DNA from: CAZAMT01 sp964486145
GTDB lineage: Bacteria > Bacteroidota > Bacteroidia > Bacteroidales > JAAAOM01
Length of the DNA stretch: 28,994 nt
Assembly (NCBI GenBank): GCA_964486145.1
Contig: CAZAMT010000022.1
Location: forward strand, 1 to 28,994
Reading direction: 5' to 3'
Below, in pieces: positions 1 through 8,076 of this stretch. The translations under genes were made by a program, and so were the position numbers. Positions within the stretch are counted from its first letter, which is position 1; each line of letters opens with the position of its first letter. The notes below the pieces were generated by a model. That model did not search any database. It was given only the letters and a program-made list of their open reading frames with translations, and was not told where the DNA came from.

Positions 1-437
1 AACACGTACGTTCAGGATTTGTAGAAGCCTTGTCATTGAAATCAAACATCCCGGTCATTGAACCCATGGATAAGCAACAACTGAAACCCGGGAAAGCGTA
101 CCTTGCCCCTGCAAATTATCATATGTTACTGGAACTTACAAACAGGGTGGCGCTATCCATTGAAGAACCGGTAAACCACTCACGCCCATCAATTGACCTT
201 TCATTCATTACTGCTGCCCATGCCTACCGGAAGAGCCTTATCGGCATCATTCTGTCGGGAGCCAACAGGGATGGAGCTTTGGGCTTAAAAAAAGTACATG
301 ATATGGGTGGATTAACCATCGTGCAGGACCCAGGTGAATGCGAAGTAAAAACAATGACCGAATCATCATTGCAAGTAACGGAGGTAGATCATATTTTTAA
401 TACAGAACAAATCATTCAGTTTCTAAAAAAACTTTAA
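1..437 (+). CDS. CheB-type protein-glutamate methylesterase, C-terminal part (cut by window edge)
   Basis: The reading frame is open from base 3 to the TAA at 435-437, so the gene starts upstream of the window and about 144 C-terminal residues are visible. These match the catalytic domain of CheB methylesterases, which remove methyl groups from chemoreceptor glutamates. The visible segment HVRSGFVEALS is where the family carries its catalytic His after the central strand. KPGKAYLAPANYHMLLE is the characteristic 'PG..YiAP..yHl' strand-loop, and LSGANRDGALGL carries the catalytic Asp. The nucleophilic Ser and any receiver domain would lie upstream. In Bacteroidota, stand-alone CheB domains often accompany CheR and PAS/GAF sensors rather than a flagellar chemotaxis set, and the following genes fit that pattern. 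A TTG at 30 could be mistaken for a start, but the homology continues upstream of it. Confidence 0.85.
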   Translation, partial: HVRSGFVEALSLKSNIPVIEPMDKQQLKPGKAYLAPANYHMLLELTNRVALSIEEPVNHSRPSIDLSFITAAHAYRKSLIGIILSGANRDGALGLKKVHDMGGLTIVQDPGECEVKTMTESSLQVTEVDHIFNTEQIIQFLKKL

Positions 438-449
438 CAATAACAGGAT

Positions 450-1241
450 ATGAATATTATAAAATATAACAAGACATTAACAATAATCACCTTTATCCTA
501 TTTATTATTTCAGGTATTTTTCTACTCGTGTTATTACACAACAATATTGTTCATAACCAAACCGGGGTTGAGAATGGCAGCGGCGGAGTTTATATCATGT
601 TTGCCATTCAGTTTTTTCTGGGTATTGTGATGTTTACTTTATCCGCTGGTAAAAAAGAAAAAATTGTTGAAGTGGTAAAGCATATGAAAGAACAAAAAGA
701 TGATAGCCATGCTACAGAGACAATACAGGAATCAGGCACGATACAGGAAAAGGAGAAATCACTGGTCAATTATGATGAAATCGTTGACTCAGTATTACCG
801 TCATCCGAGTTACTGAGCGACAAGGAAAAGTATTGTGAAAAATTGTTGACCAACCTGTCGAAGAAATTTGAAATTGTTCAGGGAGTCGTCTTTCTAATTC
901 AAGGTGACGAGGAAGTGTATTATCCGGCAGGCAAGTATGCCTACTTTAATGATGAACCACCAAAACCATTTAAAACCGGTGAAACATTGCCAGGCCAGGT
1001 TGCAAGAAACAAGCAACTTCTGTTAATTGACGACATTCCTGAAGGATACGTGAAAGTCGTTTCCGGATTAGGAACCAGTTCACCCAAACATTTATTGATA
1101 ATTCCCGTACTGAATGATGATAAAGTTATAGGGATACTTGAGATAGCTTCATTTAAGACCTTCGATGAAGAAATGAAAGCAGCAATGGAGAAGCTTTCTG
1201 AGAAACTAAATACATCCTTTACTTCATTAATCAAGGAATAA
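450..1241 (+). CDS. Membrane-anchored GAF domain protein
   Basis: This is a 263-residue protein whose ATG at 450 follows AACAGGAT. Two hydrophobic segments (about residues 9-30 and 46-65) form an N-terminal membrane hairpin. A charged linker (66-115) follows, then a GAF domain from about 120 to 260, with LPGQVARNK at 180-188 and the closing strand IGILEIASF. GAF domains sense small molecules or mediate dimerisation. No catalytic domain follows. The GAF resembles that of the next gene: IPEGYVKVVSG at 196-206 aligns with IPDDYVTITSG at 237-247 of the phosphatase. The gene lies 12 bases after cheB and 7 bases before the phosphatase gene, so it is almost certainly co-transcribed. It probably modulates the neighbouring phosphatase, which is inference. 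The ligand is unknown. Confidence 0.85.
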   Translation: MNIIKYNKTLTIITFILFIISGIFLLVLLHNNIVHNQTGVENGSGGVYIMFAIQFFLGIVMFTLSAGKKEKIVEVVKHMKEQKDDSHATETIQESGTIQEKEKSLVNYDEIVDSVLPSSELLSDKEKYCEKLLTNLSKKFEIVQGVVFLIQGDEEVYYPAGKYAYFNDEPPKPFKTGETLPGQVARNKQLLLIDDIPEGYVKVVSGLGTSSPKHLLIIPVLNDDKVIGILEIASFKTFDEEMKAAMEKLSEKLNTSFTSLIKE

Positions 1242-1248
1242 GCCAGCT

Positions 1249-3861
1249 ATGAATCAGGATTTTAATGAATATCGAAATTTCAAATTAACCTCTGCCATTA
1301 AAGGGGCACTTTTTAGTTTAGTAATACCTTTAATGGCTTGGATAGCGGTAATCGCGGCAACAGACAAATCGTTGAACTGGGGTTTCATCAAGGAAATGCA
1401 TAACGAAAATCCGTTGTTTTGGTTTGTTTATCTAATTCCGGTAGGTGTATTTGTTTCAGTGAATCTGGTTCAAAAACACTGGAAAAAAGAAAAAACGGAG
1501 TACCAAAAACAACTGAAGGAAAAAGAAATCCGGATTGACCGCAACGCCCGGTTTGCCAAAGAAATTGGAGAAGGTAATTACAATACAACCTTCGAAGGTG
1601 TGGATGAAAATGATGTTCTGGGTTCCTCACTTTTGCTTATGCGGGATAATCTTCTTGAAAATAACAAAAAAGAGGCTGAACAATCATGGATTGCAGAAGG
1701 GAAGGAAATTATCGCGAACATCCTTCGAATGCATAATAAAATTGATGAGCTATCCTATGATGTTATTGTTAATCTCATAAAATACATTGATGCCATTCAG
1801 GGCGCCCTGTACATTTACAATGATGAAAAAGATCTTCTCATTAATCTTGCAACATACGCTTACAACCGTAAAAAATATATCAACCAGGAATTTAAGGTAG
1901 GGCACGGACTTATCGGTCAGTGCGCCTATGAAATGGATATCATTTACCGAACGGAGATACCTGATGATTACGTCACTATTACTTCCGGTATACTGGGGGA
2001 TCAAAAACCACAATCCATTTTAATTGTCCCATTAATCTCGGATGAAGAGTTGCAGGGTGTAATTGAATTTGCTTCACTGGAAAAAGAATTTTCAGAATTA
2101 AAAATCAGGTATTTAAGAGAACTGGGTGAAATCATTGCCCGAACCGTTTTTAACCTGAAAATCAATCAGCGTACCGAAAAACTGCTTCAGGAATCACAGA
2201 ATATGACTGAAGAACTTCGTGAAAATGAAGAACAGTTGCGCCAGAATGCTGAGGAGATGAGGGCTACACAAGAGGAACTGGAAAAATCAAATGAGAAACT
2301 GGAAACCCAGATCCAGCAGGTTGAAAATGCCCAAAAACGATTGTATTCTTTACTTGAAAATGCCTCCGAGATCATTTCCATTTACGATGAAAACATGAAA
2401 ATGACCTATGTGAGCCCGTCCGTTACAAAAATCCTTGGATTCACACCAGAGGAAATGATGCGGGGAAAAGATATTGACCGTTTGACCAGGCGCGGAGAGG
2501 CAAGCATGACAGAAATGTTTGATTTTCTCAGGGAAAATCCAAAAAAAGCACATACCATCCAGTATACCTACATGAAAAAGGATGGATCAAAAATATTTAT
2601 TGAGGCCACCGGAAGAAATTTGCTCAACGACCCGGCCATCAATGGCATTATCCTGAATTCGCAGGATATCACGGAAAGGAAAAGGGCGGAAAAAGAGGAA
2701 AGGCTGAAAAGCAAGATGCAATCATTATCAGAAAATTCACTTGATATGATCATCCGGGTCAGCACAGCCGGTCAGTTCTTCTATGCCAACCCTATCATTA
2801 AAGATTACATTGGGCTGACACCTAAGGATCTCATTAACAAAACGCTTAATTCCGTAAAATTTTCTGAAGTCCTTCAGGCTTATTTCAAACAAGCCATTGT
2901 AGAAATCAAGCAAAACCCTGAAAAAACCAACCATGAACTTATTCTGCCTCCGGAAGAAGGTATGAATGAAGAAGACAGGTATATGAGTATTGATGCCATA
3001 CCTGAATTCAATGAAAATGAACTGGAAACTATTCTGTTCGTTGGCCATGATATTACCGAAGCCAAACGCATTGAACAGGAAATTCAGGAGAAAAACAAAA
3101 AAATTGAGGATAGTATAAACTATGCCGAAAGAATTCAGGGTTCTATCCTGCCCGATAATAGTATTATCAGAGAAGTTCTTCCAAAATCATTCATCTTTTA
3201 CAAGCCCAGAGATGTGGTTAGCGGTGATTTTCCCTGGTTTTTCAGGAAAAATGGAATTATTTACATTGCTGCGGTGGACTGCACGGGTCATGGGGTACCA
3301 GGAGCATTGCTTTCGTTTATAGGTTATTTTCTGTTAAACAACATTGTTGACCACGATAAGGAATATACAGCAGCGCAGATTTGTGATAGTTTGCATTACC
3401 AGGTAAGGTCAACGCTGAAACAGGATCGCGAAGGCGCCAATGCCCGCGATGGTATGGATATCGCATTTTGTAAAATTGATTTGCAAAAGAATGAAGTCCA
3501 GTATGCCGGCGCCCACAGGCCTCTTTATTTACTGCGCGATGGCGAATTATCGGAATTTAAAGGTGACCGAAAAGCTATCGGTGGTATCCCGCACAGAAAA
3601 AAGACTGAACAAGATTTTAAGAATTACGTAATAAACCTCAGAAAAAACGACAAGATATTCTTTTTCTCTGATGGATTGCCCGACCAGCTTGGCGGACCGG
3701 ATAAAAAGAAATATTCTGCAAGAAGAATCAGAGAAGCACTTCTTGAACATGCAGATTTCTCAATGGAAGGGTATAACAAGTATTTCGATGATGACTTTAC
3801 AAGCTGGAAAGGTGATACAAAGCAGATTGATGATGTACTATTAATTGGAATTGAGTTTTAA
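1249..3861 (+). CDS. Membrane GAF-PAS-PAS-SpoIIE (PP2C) serine/threonine phosphatase, SiaA-like
   Basis: This 870-residue sensor phosphatase has two membrane helices (about 14-36 and 54-74), a HAMP-like/coiled segment (100-145), a GAF domain (about 150-300), a coiled coil (305-365) and a first PAS domain (365-480, ending in the classic DITERKRAE). A second PAS domain follows (about 488-607), then a linker helix and a SpoIIE-type PP2C domain (about 625-870). The phosphatase motifs are present: SGDFPW (659-664), AVDCTGHGVPGA (675-686), DGMDIAF (734-740), FFSDGLPDQLGG (805-816) and the terminal DD (861-862). These include the Asp residues that bind the two metal ions. The protein should dephosphorylate a Ser/Thr-phosphorylated partner; the adjacent SiaB and SiaC genes indicate SiaC. 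Pseudomonas SiaA is a membrane-bound PP2C with a HAMP domain; here GAF and PAS modules take over sensing. The FPW in the first motif is usually FYW in this family. Confidence 0.92.
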   Translation: MNQDFNEYRNFKLTSAIKGALFSLVIPLMAWIAVIAATDKSLNWGFIKEMHNENPLFWFVYLIPVGVFVSVNLVQKHWKKEKTEYQKQLKEKEIRIDRNARFAKEIGEGNYNTTFEGVDENDVLGSSLLLMRDNLLENNKKEAEQSWIAEGKEIIANILRMHNKIDELSYDVIVNLIKYIDAIQGALYIYNDEKDLLINLATYAYNRKKYINQEFKVGHGLIGQCAYEMDIIYRTEIPDDYVTITSGILGDQKPQSILIVPLISDEELQGVIEFASLEKEFSELKIRYLRELGEIIARTVFNLKINQRTEKLLQESQNMTEELRENEEQLRQNAEEMRATQEELEKSNEKLETQIQQVENAQKRLYSLLENASEIISIYDENMKMTYVSPSVTKILGFTPEEMMRGKDIDRLTRRGEASMTEMFDFLRENPKKAHTIQYTYMKKDGSKIFIEATGRNLLNDPAINGIILNSQDITERKRAEKEERLKSKMQSLSENSLDMIIRVSTAGQFFYANPIIKDYIGLTPKDLINKTLNSVKFSEVLQAYFKQAIVEIKQNPEKTNHELILPPEEGMNEEDRYMSIDAIPEFNENELETILFVGHDITEAKRIEQEIQEKNKKIEDSINYAERIQGSILPDNSIIREVLPKSFIFYKPRDVVSGDFPWFFRKNGIIYIAAVDCTGHGVPGALLSFIGYFLLNNIVDHDKEYTAAQICDSLHYQVRSTLKQDREGANARDGMDIAFCKIDLQKNEVQYAGAHRPLYLLRDGELSEFKGDRKAIGGIPHRKKTEQDFKNYVINLRKNDKIFFFSDGLPDQLGGPDKKKYSARRIREALLEHADFSMEGYNKYFDDDFTSWKGDTKQIDDVLLIGIEF

Positions 3862-3885
3862 CAGTTTATATAAAAACAATAGACT

Positions 3886-4464
3886 ATGAAATATGACAAA
3901 AAAGATGTAAAAGGCTTTCTTGAATTTGTTTATGAATTTTACAAGTCAATGAAAGCGCATGAAATTACTTTAGTCTATGAAGGTGAAATTACTCACCAGA
4001 TAACCAAAGCCTTTACTTCCCTTACTGAAACAAACATGGCAAAGGAAGATGAATCAGGCTCGGTTCAGCGAAAAGTATTTCATGTGATGGTCGAGTGTCT
4101 TCAAAACATTAGCAAACATGCTGAAGACTTTGGATCTGAAAACTACCTTTTTTCCGGACGTGGTATTTTCCTGGTAAGTAAGGGAGATAACGAATACAGC
4201 GTTACAACCGGAAATGCCGTTGACAATGATAGAATTGAAGAATTGTCAAACATGCTTGAATCCATCAATACAAAAGACAAAGATGAGTTAAAAGAACTTT
4301 ACAAAAAGCAAATGAAAGAAGGCCGTTTATCTGATAAGGGAGGGGCCGGATTAGGATTTATTGACATTAAGAGAAAAACCGGAAAAGAGCTGGAATATCA
4401 TTTCCTGCCAATCAATGATGATACTTCCTTCTTTTTATTAACCTCAACAATTTCAAGAAGTTAA
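3886..4464 (+). CDS. SiaB-family protein kinase
   Basis: This is a 192-residue GHKL-fold protein of the SiaB family (formerly a DUF). In Pseudomonas, SiaB is the kinase that phosphorylates the threonine of SiaC, opposing the phosphatase SiaA. An N-box is visible at about 66-81 (HVMVECLQNISKHAED, with E70 and N74), a weak G1-like region at 107-115, and a G2-like glycine loop at 149-161 (SDKGGAGLGFIDI). It has no membrane segment or sensor domain, so it is cytoplasmic. It starts 24 bases after the phosphatase gene and ends 12 bases before the SiaC gene, matching the siaA-B-C order. Family assignment rests on fold motifs together with this exact neighbourhood. It could also be described as an anti-sigma-type kinase, but no sigma factor or STAS-type antagonist is present. 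Confidence 0.85.
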   Translation: MKYDKKDVKGFLEFVYEFYKSMKAHEITLVYEGEITHQITKAFTSLTETNMAKEDESGSVQRKVFHVMVECLQNISKHAEDFGSENYLFSGRGIFLVSKGDNEYSVTTGNAVDNDRIEELSNMLESINTKDKDELKELYKKQMKEGRLSDKGGAGLGFIDIKRKTGKELEYHFLPINDDTSFFLLTSTISRS

Positions 4465-4476
4465 AAATTAAGCGAT

Positions 4477-4851
4477 ATGGAGACGATAAAAATTGCAGGC
4501 ACAGAAGATACCCCTAAAGTTATCCTTGATCCAGAGAATAATGCGTTTGAAATATCCGGAAGATCATTACCGGAAGATGTGGCTTCATTCTACAATCCGG
4601 TGCTTAACTGGTTAGAGGAATACATCGAAAATCCAAAAGATAAAACCGAATTCAACTTTAAACTGGTATATTTTAATACTGCTTCTTCAAAACTTTTGCT
4701 TGACATCCTTATGAAACTCGAAAGCCTTCATGAAAAAGGGAACGAAGTTTTAGTTAAATGGCACTACCCTGAGGATGATGAAGATATGGAAGAAGCAGGT
4801 GAAGAATACTCTGATATTGTAGACGTACCTTTCGAGCAAATTTCTTATTGA
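4477..4851 (+). CDS. SiaC-family regulatory phosphoprotein (DUF1987)
   Basis: This is a 124-residue small acidic protein of the SiaC family. The hallmark strand-turn KLVYFNTASSK (62-72) carries Thr68, the position phosphorylated in the Pseudomonas protein as I recall it. The core ISGRSLPEDVASFYNPVLNWLEEYI (26-50) is also typical of the family. In the known system SiaC is phosphorylated by SiaB and dephosphorylated by SiaA, and its unphosphorylated form binds and activates the diguanylate cyclase SiaD. No cyclase follows here; the next gene, 44 bases on, encodes an ABC transporter. An acidic C-terminal stretch (about 98-116: many Asp/Glu) follows the core. The gene is 12 bases after the SiaB gene. 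Confidence 0.88.
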   Translation: METIKIAGTEDTPKVILDPENNAFEISGRSLPEDVASFYNPVLNWLEEYIENPKDKTEFNFKLVYFNTASSKLLLDILMKLESLHEKGNEVLVKWHYPEDDEDMEEAGEEYSDIVDVPFEQISY

Positions 4852-4895
4852 TTTAAATAACCCATTTTTTATACACAACGGGTAAATTCTGATAT

Positions 4896-7800
4896 ATGAG
4901 TGAAGAAATTCTGAGGGCCCTGATGCAGCTATTTGCAATCATTGCAAAACAGGATGAAGGGGTTGAACCAAGCGAAATAGAATACGTTAAAATATTTCTT
5001 AAACAGCAATTAAACGATGAAGCTGTTCATGAATATTTTGCTTTATTTGTGAAACATGCAGGTCTCGATGAAGAGGAATCAGACGATAACAAAAAAAAGA
5101 AAAAGCTTACGTCTGTTAAAGATTCCGTACGTATTCTGGGCCTCTGCAAAAAAATCAACAAAACACTTACTCAAAACCAGAAAATCGTTGTTCTTGTAAG
5201 ATTATTTGAACTTGTCAATGCCGACCGGAAATTCTCCGATCAACGGATGGCCATCATCAATACGGTGGCTGAAGTTTTTAAAGTATCACCAGAGGAATTT
5301 GAAAGCATCGAGAATTTTGTTTTAAAAAACGATTTTAATGAATTATCAGATCCAAATGTGATGATCATTAATGATCGTGAAATTGAGTGTGATAAATGCA
5401 AACACATTTTAACAGAAAAACTTGATGATTCAATATTCATTCTACGAATACCCGTTGTTGATTTATATTTTCTCAAATATACCGGAAATGAGGTTCTTTA
5501 CCTCAACGGCCTGGCCTTGAATAACAAGCGAATATACCTTTTTGCAAATGGTAGTACCGTAAAATTGCCAAAAGGAAAACCCATATACTACAGCGATGTG
5601 GTTGCTCATTTTCTTGCGGACATCAATGGAAGTAAAATTTCATATGAAGTCGAGGATATTGAATTTAAATTTCCCAACGGAAATGTTGGCCTCCAAAACA
5701 TTGGCTTTTCCGAAAACCAGGGTAAATTAATCGGAATAATGGGTGCCAGCGGAGCCGGAAAAACCACGTTACTCAATGTATTATCGGGTATCGATGAGCC
5801 ATCAAAAGGTTCGGTTATTATCAATGGCATTGATCTTCATAAGGAAAAAGATAAACTGGAAGGTGTCATTGGATTAATTCCACAGGATGACCTTCTTATT
5901 GAAGAATTAACGGTTTTTGAAAATCTTTACTACAACGCTAAACTTTGTTTTAAAGATAAGTCAGAAGAAGAACTCGTTAAACTGGTAAATAAAACGCTTT
6001 CAAACCTTGGTTTACTCGACCGAAAAGATTTGAAAGTCGGATCTCCACTGAATAAAACAATATCCGGTGGTCAGCGAAAAAGACTGAACATTGCGCTGGA
6101 ACTTGTCAGGGAACCTTCCATATTATTTGTAGACGAGCCTACATCCGGATTATCATCAAGAGATTCAGAAAACGTCATGGACCTGCTGAGGGAATTAACC
6201 CTGAAAGGCAAACTAATTTTTGTGGTTATTCATCAACCGTCATCGGAAATCTATAAGATGTTCGATAAAATGGTTATTCTGGATACCGGTGGTTATATGA
6301 TTTACTACGGCAATCCGGTGGAAGCAGTAATGTATTTTAAAAAACTTGACCTGCAAATCAACAGTGACGTCGGTGAATGTCCAACCTGTGGTAATGTAAA
6401 TCCCGAGCTGATATTTAATATTATTGAGGCAAGAGTGGTCGATGAATTTGGTAATTATACCGATTCCAGAAAAGTTTCACCAACGAAATGGGAACAACAC
6501 TATCATGAACATGAAAAGCCCGAACCGGCAGAAAAAATTGAAGAAAGACCTCCAAAAGGCTTGAACATCCCCAACTGGTTTAACCAACTTAAAATTTATA
6601 CGCTAAGGGATTTCTTTTCAAAAATTAGCAACAAGCAATACATTGCCCTGAACTTACTGGAAGCACCCATATTGGGATTTATACTATCCTACATCATCAG
6701 GTACATTGCTGATCCTAAATCAAGCATTTATATTTTCAGGGAAAATGAAAACATCCATATTTATATATTTATGGCACTCATTGTTGCGCTTTTCCTGGGT
6801 TTAACAGTTAGTGCCGAAGAAATATTCAGGGATCGGAAAATACTTAAAAGAGAAGCATTCTTAAACCTTAGCAGATCCAGTTACCTCACATCAAAAATCA
6901 TCATTTTGTTTGTTATATCGGCAATTCAGGCATTTCTGTTTCTGATTATTGCAAACAACATCCTCGGAATTAAAGGAATGATGTTTCACTACTGGTTTGC
7001 ATTATTCTCAACAGCAGCATTCGCCAACATGCTGGGACTAAACGTATCAGCATCTTTCAATTCTGCTGTCACTATTTACATTCTCATTCCGTTGCTTATG
7101 ATTCCAATGATGATATTAAGTGGAGCTATGTTTAGTTTTGAAAAACTGAATAAAAGTGTTACGAGCATTGATAAAGTTCCTTTTATTGCAGAATTTATGG
7201 TAACCAAATGGGCATACGAGGCACTCATGGTTCACCAGTTCAAAGACAATAACTTTAAAACAAATACTTTTAAAGTTGAAATGCAGGAGAGTATTGGTGA
7301 TTTTAAAACGGTTCACTTAATTCCTGCCCTGTTTGAAAAACTGGAAGCGGTTGAGGAAGAGTATAAAAACAATGGTGAAATTGAGAAAACATCTGAAAAC
7401 CTCACACTGCTCAGAAATGAAATCGAAAAAGAACTGAGAGATAACCCGAAAAATGCTTCATTCGATAATCTGGAAAATATTTCACCCGAAAAAATCGATG
7501 AAAACACCATCGTGCAAATCAGGGAATTTTTAAACGGAATGAAAACGTATTACCAAAAGCTTTTTATGCTGGCCATTAACAAAAAGGAAAAAATGATCAA
7601 CGCCTGGCTTGAAAAAGACCCCGAAAAGTATCATCGGATAAGAGATGATTACTATAATGAAAGCGTGGCAGACATGGTAATGAAAGTTTACGAAAAAAAT
7701 AAAATCATTGAAGTGGACAATGAACTAATTCAACAGTTCCATCCGATTTATCATTTACCTAATGTAAAAGGATACTTTGATTTCCGTTCGCATTTTTATG

Positions 7801-7955
7801 CTCCTAATAAGCATTTTATGAATGACTTTTTTGATACCTATTGGTTTAATATGATCTTCATATGGTTATTAACAGGTACTCTATATGTCACTCTGTATTA
7901 TGAAGGTCTGAAAAAACTGTTAAACATTTTTGAAAACCTGAAATTCAAAAAATAA
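4896..7955 (+). CDS. ABCG-like ABC transporter (ATPase-permease fusion) with N-terminal TerB-like domain
   Basis: This 1019-residue protein has a helical TerB-like N-terminus (about 1-145, with two related helical halves and acids such as D20 and D110), then a Cys pair CDKC (165-168) and a beta-rich stretch of unknown type (about 175-250). The nucleotide-binding domain is complete: Walker A GASGAGKT (283-290), Q-loop IPQDD (328-332), signature ISGGQRKR (389-396), Walker B ILFVDEPTSGLSS (409-421) and H446. A second Cys pair, CPTC (495-498), and a charged linker precede an ABC-2 type membrane domain. Its helices lie near 582-604, 621-640, 667-690, 700-720, 724-745 and 978-1001. About 230 mostly hydrophilic residues separate the fifth and sixth helices and should face the periplasm. 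ATPase-then-permease order and the SGG-QRKR signature are ABCG-like, which implies export by a homodimer. The substrate is unknown. As the last gene of the SiaABC-like cluster it may be its output. Confidence 0.88.
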   Translation: MSEEILRALMQLFAIIAKQDEGVEPSEIEYVKIFLKQQLNDEAVHEYFALFVKHAGLDEEESDDNKKKKKLTSVKDSVRILGLCKKINKTLTQNQKIVVLVRLFELVNADRKFSDQRMAIINTVAEVFKVSPEEFESIENFVLKNDFNELSDPNVMIINDREIECDKCKHILTEKLDDSIFILRIPVVDLYFLKYTGNEVLYLNGLALNNKRIYLFANGSTVKLPKGKPIYYSDVVAHFLADINGSKISYEVEDIEFKFPNGNVGLQNIGFSENQGKLIGIMGASGAGKTTLLNVLSGIDEPSKGSVIINGIDLHKEKDKLEGVIGLIPQDDLLIEELTVFENLYYNAKLCFKDKSEEELVKLVNKTLSNLGLLDRKDLKVGSPLNKTISGGQRKRLNIALELVREPSILFVDEPTSGLSSRDSENVMDLLRELTLKGKLIFVVIHQPSSEIYKMFDKMVILDTGGYMIYYGNPVEAVMYFKKLDLQINSDVGECPTCGNVNPELIFNIIEARVVDEFGNYTDSRKVSPTKWEQHYHEHEKPEPAEKIEERPPKGLNIPNWFNQLKIYTLRDFFSKISNKQYIALNLLEAPILGFILSYIIRYIADPKSSIYIFRENENIHIYIFMALIVALFLGLTVSAEEIFRDRKILKREAFLNLSRSSYLTSKIIILFVISAIQAFLFLIIANNILGIKGMMFHYWFALFSTAAFANMLGLNVSASFNSAVTIYILIPLLMIPMMILSGAMFSFEKLNKSVTSIDKVPFIAEFMVTKWAYEALMVHQFKDNNFKTNTFKVEMQESIGDFKTVHLIPALFEKLEAVEEEYKNNGEIEKTSENLTLLRNEIEKELRDNPKNASFDNLENISPEKIDENTIVQIREFLNGMKTYYQKLFMLAINKKEKMINAWLEKDPEKYHRIRDDYYNESVADMVMKVYEKNKIIEVDNELIQQFHPIYHLPNVKGYFDFRSHFYAPNKHFMNDFFDTYWFNMIFIWLLTGTLYVTLYYEGLKKLLNIFENLKFKK

Positions 7956-8076
7956 TCATATTTGTTGTATATTTTGAAAACCTCGAATAAATATTTGGAG
8001 TATAGCAAAAAAACATTCGTTTATTTTAGAATATTATTTAAATTCGTATAAAAGATTAAACAAACAATCTTTCATC

